A stretch of DNA of 11,320 nucleotides, taken from the NCBI GenBank assembly GCA_026386835.1, contig JAPLMV010000265.1, positions 1 through 11,320 on the forward strand, read 5' to 3'. Source of the DNA: Planctomycetota bacterium (lineage in GTDB: Bacteria > Planctomycetota > Phycisphaerae > Sedimentisphaerales > Anaerobacaceae). Within the stretch, counting starts at the first letter, position 1. The number at the start of each line of letters is the position of its first letter. Position numbers and translations under genes: made by a program. The notes beneath the pieces were generated by a model that saw only the letters and a program-made list of their open reading frames with translations, was not told where the DNA came from and did no database searches. Positions 1 to 7,057 of this stretch are shown one piece after another.

Positions 1-354
1 ATTCATAGGTGGCTGCGGATATATCCAGTTAATATTAGCTGCATCTCTGCCATTCGACATCCATTCTGATTTTGGATGGAATCCCATTAAATCCCAACCC
101 ATAAGCGCCTCGGTAAGTTTTTGCGCACCGCCGTAGTCGCCACCATTGTTATTTGAAGGCGGGTAGTCCCCGTAATCGCTCTTAAAGGCCATTATGGCCT
201 GTTCGATGGTCGCAAACTGAGCTTTCTGCCTGGCCTCTTTGGCGGTGTTGCGCACCATATTCAGGGCAGGCAGCAACACCCCCATCATCAGTGCGATTAT
301 CACCAGCACCGTCAGCAACTCAACTAACGTAAAGCCCGATTTCCTGCTTTTCAT
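1..354 (-). CDS. Type II secretion/type IV pilus pseudopilin, second copy (3' end beyond window)
   Basis: The open frame starts at an ATG at 352-354 and runs off the left edge, giving 118 residues with no stop. The N-terminus is a class III (prepilin) signal: a short basic leader MKSRKSG, then the mature start FTLVELL with Glu at mature position 5, then a hydrophobic helix of about 20 residues. Prepilin peptidase should cut between G7 and F8. A good ribosome binding site (AAGGTGA, 359-365) precedes the start with 4 nt of spacing. The helix is followed by RQKAQF, a DYGDYPPS segment and a GAQKLTEALMGWD motif, which align with the 312-residue pseudopilin at 1466-2404, so the two are paralogues. 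It is probably a structural or minor pseudopilin assembled at the inner membrane. The class is clear; the exact role is not. Confidence 0.88.
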   Translation of the reverse strand, partial: MKSRKSGFTLVELLTVLVIIALMMGVLLPALNMVRNTAKEARQKAQFATIEQAIMAFKSDYGDYPPSNNNGGDYGGAQKLTEALMGWDLMGFHPKSEWMSNGRDAANINWIYPQPPMN

Positions 355-397
355 ACAATCACCTTTTCTAACCACACTATCAGAACTGTCTTATTCC

Positions 398-432
398 ATT
401 CAATAATCAATAGTAAATAGTCAATAATCAAT
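398..432. repeat. Five tandem degenerate heptamers
   Basis: Five contiguous 7-nt units on the minus strand fit ATTGAYT with few changes: ATTGATT, ATTGACT, ATTTACT, ATTGATT and ATTGAAT. The array ends one base before the stop codon (434-436) of the dockerin-like gene and lies in the 79-nt gap before the second pseudopilin. Within it, TCAATAATCAAT occurs twice 21 nt apart. Heptanucleotide short tandem repeats are known between genes of filamentous cyanobacteria; any link to those is only by analogy. The last unit also resembles a -35 box (TTGAAT), with GATAGT 16 nt further on, but I do not call a promoter from that. Confidence 0.7.
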
Positions 433-433
433 T

Positions 434-1441
434 CTAAGGACTATGTTTCAGCCAGTTTTCACTAAAAACCGCCAAATCTGCCCAGTCAATTATACCTATT
501 GGCTCAACGTCATCGCCGTGATATAAATTGGATTGGTCATTGGCGTCCACCTCCTGCAGCCAAACCTCTGCCATCATCCCCAGCTCGGTCGTATTGCAGT
601 CCCAATTCTTTGCATAGACAGCAAAATCGCGGAAATTAATCACACCATAGTCAGAATGGTATAAATCGCATATATGGTTTGGATTGCAGGGGTCGGTCTC
701 ATTCAGCCATTCCTCAGCCAAAACAGCATAGTCGAGAAAATCAACAACGCAGTCATGATTAAAATCACCGGTTGGGTAACCGTAACCGCCGCAGGCCTGA
801 GTAAACAGACTGAGCCTGATGTTGTCCCATTCTGCATAATGAATAAACACCAGCTTCCTTACGACATTTATCCTCAAAACCAGCGCAATCTTGTGCAAAA
901 TATTATCGTTATACATCGGGTTAACGCTGTACATCTGGTTTCTGTACTGCCCCCTTACATCCGCCTTATCACTGGGCGATTCCCACACCGGCACATTATC
1001 AATCTCTAAAACTGCTGTGCATACATTCGGGTCCCATGCTCTGCTCACCGAATCAGTAACCAGTTCCAAGTCAAACCAGATGGCATTGACATCGGTCAGA
1101 TAGACATATTGAGCAACCGAGGCCCTGTCGTTGATGTTAAATGTCCTATTCAACACCGAATAAACCGTCAGATTCAATTTGCCGTTTGTGACCCAGTCGT
1201 TATATACATACCCTCCGAACAAGTCCATCCCGTTTACATCCACAGGCATATTGACATCCGTCCAGCCGGTAGGCGTATCTTCCCCGCTAAGGTCAGCTAT
1301 AACCCCATCGGCCTCAAAGCTACCGTTGACCAGCGTACTGTCACTACCCAGTATGTAATTGGTTAACAACATCATAATTATCACCGCCGCAAAAACGCTT
1401 TTTCTTTTCACCATATCATCCACCACATCTTGGAGTCTCAT
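434..1441 (-). CDS. Secreted dockerin-like repeat protein
   Basis: This is a 335-residue exported protein. Residues 10-33 form a classical signal peptide: basic VKRK, then the hydrophobic run SVFAAVIIMMLLTNYIL. It has no prepilin site and no lipobox. Residues 38-214 look like a beta-sandwich of the type that opens with NGSFE...GW and closes with AEWDNIRL, a pattern common in planctomycete secreted proteins. Three dockerin-type-I-like segments follow: about 225-246 (GDFNHDCVVDFLDYAVLAEE), 258-280 and 307-331, each ending in a Trp-containing helix, with a further half-unit near 285-295. Their Asp/Asn loops suggest calcium binding, although the second and third loops are irregular. The start is supported by AAGGGA at 1446-1451; Met10 is an alternative with a weaker site. 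The gene lies 24 nt after one pseudopilin and 79 nt before another, so it is a plausible substrate or accessory of that machine. Its specific function is unknown. Confidence 0.85.
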   Translation of the reverse strand: MRLQDVVDDMVKRKSVFAAVIIMMLLTNYILGSDSTLVNGSFEADGVIADLSGEDTPTGWTDVNMPVDVNGMDLFGGYVYNDWVTNGKLNLTVYSVLNRTFNINDRASVAQYVYLTDVNAIWFDLELVTDSVSRAWDPNVCTAVLEIDNVPVWESPSDKADVRGQYRNQMYSVNPMYNDNILHKIALVLRINVVRKLVFIHYAEWDNIRLSLFTQACGGYGYPTGDFNHDCVVDFLDYAVLAEEWLNETDPCNPNHICDLYHSDYGVINFRDFAVYAKNWDCNTTELGMMAEVWLQEVDANDQSNLYHGDDVEPIGIIDWADLAVFSENWLKHSP

Positions 1442-1465
1442 AGAGTCCCTTAACTCAACCTCTAA

Positions 1466-2404
1466 TTATTCTCCAAAATTAAACACATCGTCAGGCGTAC
1501 CGTAAATACCGTCAAACCCAGCCGAAATCAGAATGTAAGAATCCTGATTGTACGGCCAAGGCGGCGTCATCTGCGTATTTGTTATTGCCTCATAGAATAT
1601 CCGCCGCCCATTTTTACTGGTCACAAGGTCAGTAAATGTTGGGTCTAAGTGATGTTTGTCGATGCCTCCCTTTAAAAGCCCAAGTTTAATTAATTCTTCA
1701 TTGTCAATACAGTTGATAATGTAGTTGTTAGCCACAGGATCAATAGCATCGGGTGGTACTTTTATTTCATTGGGAAATAACCTCGAAGAAACATTTGCCT
1801 TGTAGTATAAAACAGGTGACCCTGCCTTTACGACCTTTCCACTGACAGTAGTTACATTTTTAACCGTATACTCGTCGGTCAGGACAGGTGCAGGCAACAC
1901 AGTTGGCAATGCAAAGGTAGGTCCCGGATAAACATTTCCGGTAACATCATATAGTTCGCCCACCTGGAACGCCGCCACATCCTGCAGATACGGCCCTTTC
2001 CGACGGTCAAGACTTGCGATACCATCCGCTATAGCCGGATCATTTGCATAAGTAGCAACAACAGTACTATCTGCCTGAGCATCCCAGGTTGACTGCGGGT
2101 CATAGCCCTTGCGGTCCCTGCCCATCAATGCCTCAGCCAGACGCTGCGCACCTGTAGTGTAAATACCACCGGTGTTGAGAAGTGTTGAGTCGGGATAACC
2201 ACCCTGGTCGGCACTAAACTGCTCCAGCGCAATGCTGATAGAGTGGAACTGGGCCTTTTGCTTTACCCGTTTGGCATAACGCTTGGCCAGATTAAGCCCA
2301 GGCACAAGCACGCTGATTAGAATTATGATTATGCTCATAACCGTCAGCAGCTCTATTATTGTAAATCCCGTCTTTTTACCAAATTGTCTTTTTGTCACCT
2401 TCAT
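1466..2404 (-). CDS. Large type II secretion/type IV pilus pseudopilin
   Basis: The 312-residue protein has a prepilin leader: basic residues up to KKTG, predicted cleavage between G13 and F14, then FTIIELLTVM with Glu at mature position 5 and a helix to about residue 35. KQKAQF, a DQGGYPDS segment and GAQRLAEALMGRD (about 85-97) follow and are shared with the pseudopilin at the left edge. The C-terminus reads ISAGFDGIYGTPDDVFNFGE, which resembles the calcium-site loop of GspG-type major pseudopilins (SAGPDG...DD). It is about twice the usual GspG length of roughly 140 residues because of a long middle section. AAGGAG at 2412-2417 is a strong ribosome binding site 7 nt from the ATG. The stop of the platform-protein gene lies 44 nt upstream. 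It most likely forms or caps a periplasmic pseudopilus. The family is certain; whether major or minor is not. Confidence 0.9.
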   Translation of the reverse strand: MKVTKRQFGKKTGFTIIELLTVMSIIIILISVLVPGLNLAKRYAKRVKQKAQFHSISIALEQFSADQGGYPDSTLLNTGGIYTTGAQRLAEALMGRDRKGYDPQSTWDAQADSTVVATYANDPAIADGIASLDRRKGPYLQDVAAFQVGELYDVTGNVYPGPTFALPTVLPAPVLTDEYTVKNVTTVSGKVVKAGSPVLYYKANVSSRLFPNEIKVPPDAIDPVANNYIINCIDNEELIKLGLLKGGIDKHHLDPTFTDLVTSKNGRRIFYEAITNTQMTPPWPYNQDSYILISAGFDGIYGTPDDVFNFGE

Positions 2405-2448
2405 TTTTATACTCCTTGATAATATAAATAGTGTTTGTTTTACCTTCT

Positions 2449-3705
2449 TTATCCACCTGAACTCAAGCTGGTAATTACCTGCACCATCGGCAGGAACACC
2501 GCCAGCACAATCGTCATAACTATTGCACCGAGAACCAGAATCATTACCGGCTCGAGCAAATGCATCAGCGAATCCACAAGAACATCGACCTGCTCGTCAT
2601 AATCGTCGGCCACTTTGAGCAGCATTTTATCAAGGTCTCCCGTTTCCTCGCCCACCGCCACCATGTTGGTAACTATCAAATCCACAGTTTTGGATTTTTT
2701 GAGCGGGTCGGCAAACGTCTCGCCCTGCCTGATGGAATTGTGGACGTTTCCGAGCATATCTGCAAAAACCTCGTTGCCGCATGTTTCACGCGATGTGTTG
2801 ATGGCATCCAAAATCGGCACGCCGGCACCTATCAATGTCCCAAGTGTCCTGGTCCACCGCGTAATCGATATCTTTTTACTCAATTGACCTATCACAGGCA
2901 GCCGCAGCTTGATAAGATCAAGTACAAGCCGACCGATGCGGATTTTTTTTATCATCCTGAGCGCAAAAATTATCGCAAACGGCACTCCCATAAGATATGC
3001 CCAGCCGTAGTGATACGCTATCCAGTTGCTTGTCCCAAGAACAGCCGTCGTTACAGGGTTTAGCTTGCCCGTGCCGACCATTTCTTCAAGTACAAGCTTA
3101 AAATTGGGTATGACGTATTTCATCAGCAACAAAAGTATCGTAAATGCCGCACCCAGAACTACCATCGGATAAACCATTGCGCTTTTTACACGGGATTTAA
3201 GCTTCTGGCTTTTTTCCATAAAGTCAGCCACACGCGACAGAATCAGGTCCAAAACGCCGCCCGCTTCGCCCGCAGCCACCATACCGACCGTCAGCCGGTC
3301 AAACGAACGTGGAAATTTAGCCATCGCCTCCGAAAGCGTCGAGCCGCCCTCAATCTCGTCCGCTATATAACCGACAACACGCTTGAAAGTGCCAGACTTC
3401 TGCTGTTCCTCAAGAATCCTCAGCGACCTCAATATAGGCAGGCCGGCATCCTGAAGCGTCGAAAGCTGTCTTGCAAACTGCGTAACGTATTTCACTTTTA
3501 CTTTGCCGCCGGCACCTCGCCTGCTCTTTGGCTTGGCGGTGGCTTTCGCCGCTGCTTTTTTCTCAGCTCCCTTGGACTGAACCTTAGTGGGGAAATACCC
3601 CATATTGCGTATCTTGCTTACCGCTTCCTTCTGGCTCAACGCTTCTATCTCGTCTTTTACCGCTACTCCCTGCGAATCCAGTGCTTCATATTTGAAAACA
3701 GGCAT
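2449..3705 (-). CDS. pilC: Inner-membrane platform protein, PilC/GspF family
   Basis: This 418-residue polytopic protein anchors the assembly ATPase and recruits pilins at the inner membrane. An N-terminal segment (MPVFKYEALDSQGVAV) is followed by an Ala/Lys-rich linker at about residues 45-70. Two T2SSF repeats come next, at about 72-197 and 275-400, carrying the paired motifs GEAGG (146-150) and GEETG (352-356). Three hydrophobic segments lie near 177-198, 234-252 and 384-408, as expected for the family. The longer frame reaching 3729 adds MKFRRYFK, but the near-perfect AGGAGG at 3715-3720 lies 9 nt before the ATG at 3705, and the family normally begins MP-x-F-x-Y. I therefore place the start at 3705. 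It is the only platform gene in the window, although there are two assembly ATPases. PilC and GspF cannot be told apart from sequence alone. Confidence 0.95.
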   Translation of the reverse strand: MPVFKYEALDSQGVAVKDEIEALSQKEAVSKIRNMGYFPTKVQSKGAEKKAAAKATAKPKSRRGAGGKVKVKYVTQFARQLSTLQDAGLPILRSLRILEEQQKSGTFKRVVGYIADEIEGGSTLSEAMAKFPRSFDRLTVGMVAAGEAGGVLDLILSRVADFMEKSQKLKSRVKSAMVYPMVVLGAAFTILLLLMKYVIPNFKLVLEEMVGTGKLNPVTTAVLGTSNWIAYHYGWAYLMGVPFAIIFALRMIKKIRIGRLVLDLIKLRLPVIGQLSKKISITRWTRTLGTLIGAGVPILDAINTSRETCGNEVFADMLGNVHNSIRQGETFADPLKKSKTVDLIVTNMVAVGEETGDLDKMLLKVADDYDEQVDVLVDSLMHLLEPVMILVLGAIVMTIVLAVFLPMVQVITSLSSGG

Positions 3706-3714
3706 CTTAAAATA

Positions 3715-3720
3715 CCTCCT
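3715..3720 (-). promoter_or_regulatory. Strong ribosome binding site fixing the pilC/gspF start
   Basis: AGGAGG on the minus strand, 9 nt upstream of the ATG at 3703-3705. It lies inside the eight-codon extension of the longer frame, so it argues for initiation at the internal Met. Confidence 0.85.
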
Positions 3721-3755
3721 AAATTTCAACCGTTGCCTTATTACCTTTTTTTAGC

Positions 3756-3838
3756 CACAGAGAATACAAAGGTCACAGAGTTTTTATATTATTTTTTAAC
3801 TTCGGTACTCTTTTTTTATAATCAGTGTTAATCTGTGT
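3756..3838. repeat. CACAGA-type short repeats in inverted arrangement
   Basis: In the 198-nt gap between the second ATPase and pilC/gspF, the plus strand carries CACAGAG twice at 18-nt period (3756-3762 and 3774-3780). About 50 nt further on come two tandem 10-mers, TAATCAGTGT and TAATCTGTGT (3819-3828 and 3829-3838), whose minus strand reads ACACTGATTA/ACACAGATTA. The CACAGA core therefore occurs in opposite orientations at the two ends of an AT-rich spacer. From memory, similar strings recur between genes in several environmental bacterial lineages, but I cannot verify this here. The rest of the gap is AT-rich, with poly-T runs and no convincing promoter. Confidence 0.6.
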
Positions 3839-3903
3839 CTAATAATTTATTCAGTCTTTATTCCACAATTTTGCATTTTTAATTTTAACTTTTGAAATTC
3901 TTC

Positions 3904-5664
3904 TTATCCTTCCGAAATCGTCTCCTTGACCACCTCATCTATTGTGGTCAGGCCGTCATAGATTGCCGCAAGACCATTGTCACGCAACAGCCTCATCCCT
4001 GCCTTCTGAGCAGCACCACGCAAAACATTTGTTGAGGCGTGATTCATAATCAATTCTCGCAACTGGTCGTTGAATGCCATTATTTCAAAAATTGCCGTTC
4101 GACCCCTGTAACCGGTTCTGTTGCACCTGTCGCATCCACGTCCATAGAAAAACTTTTTACCTTTGATATCATCAGGGCTAAGCGACAATTCCATCAACTG
4201 TTCTTCGCTCGGCTCAAAGGCTGTTTTGCACTTCTCGCATATTTTCCTGACTAATCGCTGGGCAATAATGCCCTCAACCGTAGCGGTAATAAGAAACGGC
4301 TCAACACCCAAATCCAATAGTCTTGCCACTGAACTCGGAGCATCGTTTGTGTGTAATGTTGTAAACACAAGGTGACCGGTCAAGGCAGACTGAGCGGCGA
4401 TTTCCGCCGTTTCAAGGTCTCGAACTTCACCCACCATTATTATATCGGGGTCCTGACGAAGAATCGACCGCAGGCACTTTGCAAACGTCAGACCTATGTC
4501 CGGCTTCATCTGTACCTGGATAATCCCGTCAATATCATATTCCACTGGGTCTTCTGTGGTGATTAGTTTGCTTTCTATGTCATTAAGCTCACTCAGGCAG
4601 GAATAAAGTGTGGTGGTTTTACCGCTGCCGGTAGGCCCTGTTACGATTACTATACCGTTAGGTTTGTGTATAAGCTGCCGAACAGCCTTAAGGTCTTCCT
4701 GCCTCAGACCTATCTTTTCCACATCCAGATTCATCTGCGACCTGTCCAGAACACGCAGCACCACGCTCTCGCCGAACATTGTCGGCAGTACGCTTACTCG
4801 CAAATCTATCGGATTACCCTGTACCGTCAGCGATATTCGCCCGTCCTGAGGAAGCCGACGCTCCGCTATATCCAGATTGGCCATGACCTTTATACGCGAG
4901 CTAAGTGCCGCCGCAATGTGCTTGGGGGGGGGAATCATTTCATACAGTACGCCGTCGATGCGGTATCGCATCTTGTACTCATTTTCAAACGGTTCAAAGT
5001 GAATATCTGATGCCTTGTCTCGAATCGCCTGCATCAGAACAAGGTTCAAAAGCTTCTTGACCGGATTCGACTCGGATAGCTCCTTCAATTCATCGAGGTC
5101 GCTGCTTGTGTCTCTGCCTTCGAATTCCGCAAGAAAACCATCCTGCTGTATCTCGCCTATCAGCTCATTTATTCCCTCTTTTTCATCCTTTCCCTCATAG
5201 TATTTTGTCAAAGCTTTTTCGAGCGCTTCATGGTCCGTAATCCTGGCTGTAACCTTAAACCCCATCAGAGTGCTTAAGTCGTCCGTCGCCCTGAAATTAT
5301 CAGGGTTATCAAGAACTACCTTCAATTCGTTCCGCTCTTTGTTGTACTCCACGGGAATGATGTGATAGGTCTTGGCCATTTGGGCAGGCACTTTTTCTAT
5401 AACTTCAGGCAGTATCGCTGCCTCAGAGATATCCATATATTCCATCCCCCTCTGAGCCGCCAACGCCATCTGAAGCTGCTCCTGATCCACTAAGCCAAGC
5501 TCAACGAAAATCTCCCCTATCCGAACTTTACCATGCCGTTGTTTTTGAATCTCAAGGCATTCGTGTACCTTCTCCCTGGTCAGAACACCCATCTTAATAA
5601 GAACACGTCCGAGAGTTCTGCTTCTTAACTGCTCTATTGGTGGAAGATTTTTTATTGCCTTCAT
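3904..5664 (-). CDS. gspE: Second type IV pilus/type II secretion assembly ATPase (PilB/GspE family)
   Basis: This 586-residue hexameric AAA-like motor powers pilin extraction and polymerisation at the cytoplasmic face. Residues 17-71 hold two MshEN-like motifs (TLGRVLIKMG...LEIQ and RIGEIFVELG...LAAQ), the c-di-GMP-binding arrangement of MshE. The ATPase core has Walker A GPTGSGKT (343-350), an Asp box ITTEDPVEY, Walker B IIMVGEVRD with Glu413, and the His box TGHLVFTTLHTNDA. A CxxC pair at 476/479 and another at 511/514 form the zinc site typical of assembly, not retraction, ATPases. An in-frame TAA just upstream and the promoter at 5706-5734 support the ATG at 5664, although the ribosome binding site is weak. 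The three prolines at 245-247 are a C9 run. It is clearly divergent from the ATPase at 7058-8818 despite identical length. PilB and GspE assignments are both possible. Confidence 0.95.
   Translation of the reverse strand: MKAIKNLPPIEQLRSRTLGRVLIKMGVLTREKVHECLEIQKQRHGKVRIGEIFVELGLVDQEQLQMALAAQRGMEYMDISEAAILPEVIEKVPAQMAKTYHIIPVEYNKERNELKVVLDNPDNFRATDDLSTLMGFKVTARITDHEALEKALTKYYEGKDEKEGINELIGEIQQDGFLAEFEGRDTSSDLDELKELSESNPVKKLLNLVLMQAIRDKASDIHFEPFENEYKMRYRIDGVLYEMIPPPKHIAAALSSRIKVMANLDIAERRLPQDGRISLTVQGNPIDLRVSVLPTMFGESVVLRVLDRSQMNLDVEKIGLRQEDLKAVRQLIHKPNGIVIVTGPTGSGKTTTLYSCLSELNDIESKLITTEDPVEYDIDGIIQVQMKPDIGLTFAKCLRSILRQDPDIIMVGEVRDLETAEIAAQSALTGHLVFTTLHTNDAPSSVARLLDLGVEPFLITATVEGIIAQRLVRKICEKCKTAFEPSEEQLMELSLSPDDIKGKKFFYGRGCDRCNRTGYRGRTAIFEIMAFNDQLRELIMNHASTNVLRGAAQKAGMRLLRDNGLAAIYDGLTTIDEVVKETISEG
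4924..4932 (-). repeat. C9 homopolymer inside the second ATPase gene
   Basis: Nine consecutive C on the coding strand encode Pro245-247 (three CCC codons) in MIPPPKHI. The PPP-K-H segment is typical of the family, so the reading frame is correct as given. A tract of this length is prone to slippage, and any change not a multiple of three would cut the protein before the Walker A motif. Confidence 0.9.
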
Positions 5665-5705
5665 GATTTCTGTACCGCTAAATTAAGCCTTCAATCACAA
5701 TTTAC

Positions 5706-5734
5706 ATTATACAACAATAACTTTAGATAAACAA
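5706..5734 (-). promoter_or_regulatory. Sigma70-type promoter for the second ATPase gene
   Basis: A perfect TATAAT -10 box (5706-5711) lies 17 nt from a TTGTTT -35-like box (5729-5734) on the minus strand. The expected transcript start is near 5699, leaving a 5' leader of about 35 nt before the ATG at 5664. The -35 box is weak, matching TTGACA in its first three bases only, so an upstream activator may help. Confidence 0.6.
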
Positions 5735-5771
5735 ATAAATTACATATTAGACACTTAGTTATTGAGACTCG

Positions 5772-5783
5772 GGACAATTGTCC
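5772..5783. promoter_or_regulatory. Perfect 12-bp palindrome, candidate operator
   Basis: GGACAATTGTCC is a perfect 12-bp dyad in the pilT-gspE gap. It lies 37 bp upstream of the -35-like box, centred near -79 relative to the predicted start. Position and symmetry suit a dimeric regulator acting as an activator. The regulator is not identifiable, and a chance palindrome is possible. Confidence 0.4.
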
Positions 5784-5810
5784 GCCTTTACCCCCGTAAT
5801 CCTACAAAAA

Positions 5811-5864
5811 CGGCACTTTTTAGCCGCCCTAAAAAACACCGGCCAAATCAATTGCCATGCTGGT
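5811..5864. terminator. Possible weak terminator region after pilT
   Basis: Two small stem candidates with T tracts lie in the pilT-gspE gap. ACCGGC (5838-5843) can pair with GCTGGT (5859-5864), perfectly with one G-U pair in plus-strand RNA and with one A-C mismatch in minus-strand RNA. The flanks have T tracts on both sides: TTTTTT on the minus strand at 5831-5836 and ATTTTT on the plus strand after 5864. A second 4-bp stem CGGC/GCCG (5811-5826) is followed on the minus strand by five T. Neither is a strong intrinsic terminator, but their position before the next promoter fits partial termination after pilT. Confidence 0.35.
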
Positions 5865-5878
5865 ATTTTTCGTCTGAT

Positions 5879-5903
5879 AACATAAATATTCCCTATTTAT
5901 GTT
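5879..5903. other. AT-rich inverted repeat over the pilT stop codon
   Basis: AACATAAATA (5879-5888) and TATTTATGTT (5894-5903) are perfect inverted repeats of 10 bp separated by TTCCC. The right arm contains the pilT stop codon (5897-5899). With a single G-C pair in the stem it would be a weak RNA hairpin. It could protect the 3' end of the pilT message or bind a protein; no T tract follows directly. Confidence 0.55.
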
Positions 5904-7039
5904 CTTAAAATCTGACCCATATCATCAATTTCCTTCTTCTTCTCTGTCGCAGCAGCGCCTTTCAAGCCCTTAATCTTGGACATCACTTTATCCTGCAATG
6001 CCCCAGGCTGACGCGACTTATCCAACATTTCCTCATAAGTTATCCTGCCTGAATCATAAAGCTCCCACAGATGATCATCCAGCAATTGCATACCCAATTT
6101 TCTGCCTGTTTGAATACTCGAATCAATCCTGTATGGCTTGTTTTCACGGATAAGGTTGGCAATTGCGGGGGTTACAACCATAAACTCGTATGCCGCAACC
6201 CTGCCTTTACCTATTGCCAGCGGACACAATGCCTGGGAAAGAACCGCTACGAGGTTGCCGCTGAGCTGAGTGCGTATCTGCTCCTGCTGGTTCGGTGGAA
6301 AAACGTCTATTATTCTCGTAACCGTACCGGAGGCGCTGGTCGTGTGAAGCGTGCTGAATACAAGGTGACCCGTTTCTGCCGCCCTCACCGCCGCCTCTAT
6401 TGTTTCAAGGTCTCGCAACTCTCCAACAAGAATCACATCGGGGTCCATTCTCAAAACTCGCCTCAACGCCTCACTAAAGCTCGGAACATCTATTCCAACT
6501 TCTCTTTGGTTGATGATGCTTTTCTTATGGCTATGGTAATATTCTATCGGGTCTTCGATAGTTACAATGTGGCGGTCAAGATTTTCGTTAATATAGTTGA
6601 TCATGGTCGCAAGTGTCGTGGTTTTCCCGCTTCCCGTTGGACCAGTTACAAGGAACATGCCCCTCGGCCTGCGGCACAATGCGGCACATACCTTCGGTAA
6701 ACCTATTTCTTCGAACGACATTATTTTGTTCGGAATAAGCCTTAAGACCATCGATATATTGCCCTTTTGCCGAAAAACAGACACGCGGAACCGGGCCATA
6801 TCGCCAAAAGCAAACCCAAAGTCCGTTCCCCCCTCTTCCTGAAGCTCCTGTTGGTTTCGTTCGGGCGCGATGCTCTTCATCAAAGCCGTCGTATCATCCG
6901 GTTCGAGAACCTTTGTCTCCAGTGACCTCAGCGACCCGTGTATCCTGAACACCGGCGGCTTACCTACCGTAATGTGTATATCTGATGCACCCTGCGTAAC
7001 ACAGGCATGCAGTAATCTATCCATATTTACTGTCGCCAT
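5897..7039 (-). CDS. pilT: Twitching motility retraction ATPase PilT
   Basis: PilT is a 380-residue hexameric ATPase that drives pilus disassembly, giving retraction and twitching motility. The short N-terminal PAS-like part (GASDIHITVGKPPVFRIHG) and the lack of an MshEN region and of CxxC zinc pairs separate it from the assembly ATPases. Core motifs are Walker A GPTGSGKT (133-140), Asp box TIEDPIEY (160-167), Walker B VILVGELRD with Glu207, and His box TGHLVFSTLHTTSA. The PilT signature AIRNLIRE appears as AIANLIRE (292-299), with the third residue changed to Ala. A Lys-rich tail (about 350-380) extends past the usual end. The start at 7039 is supported by GAGGA at 7047-7051, 7 nt away. It follows pilB by 18 nt, so the two are probably co-transcribed. 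Confidence 0.95.
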   Translation of the reverse strand: MATVNMDRLLHACVTQGASDIHITVGKPPVFRIHGSLRSLETKVLEPDDTTALMKSIAPERNQQELQEEGGTDFGFAFGDMARFRVSVFRQKGNISMVLRLIPNKIMSFEEIGLPKVCAALCRRPRGMFLVTGPTGSGKTTTLATMINYINENLDRHIVTIEDPIEYYHSHKKSIINQREVGIDVPSFSEALRRVLRMDPDVILVGELRDLETIEAAVRAAETGHLVFSTLHTTSASGTVTRIIDVFPPNQQEQIRTQLSGNLVAVLSQALCPLAIGKGRVAAYEFMVVTPAIANLIRENKPYRIDSSIQTGRKLGMQLLDDHLWELYDSGRITYEEMLDKSRQPGALQDKVMSKIKGLKGAAATEKKKEIDDMGQILRT

Positions 7040-7057
7040 TTTTCAATCCTCGCTAAT

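Noticed and set aside
398..432. CRISPR array
   Set aside because: The units are only 7 nt, contiguous and degenerate, with no spacers and no cas genes nearby.
434..1441. Cellulosome component
   Set aside because: The dockerin-like repeats are irregular, no cohesin or catalytic carbohydrase domain is visible, and such repeats occur widely in planctomycete secreted proteins without cellulosomes.
3706..3729. Eight-codon N-terminal extension of pilC/gspF
   Set aside because: The extension contains the AGGAGG ribosome binding site for the internal Met, and the family normally begins at that Met.
3730..3903. A promoter for pilC/gspF in the AT-rich gap
   Set aside because: Several TATAAA-like strings occur, but none has a credible -35 box at 16-18 nt spacing.
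6071..6700. A 209-codon open frame on the plus strand opposite pilT
   Set aside because: It lies wholly inside a well-supported gene on the other strand, has no recognisable domain, and is rich in residues expected from antisense reading. The same applies to the other plus-strand frames across the window.
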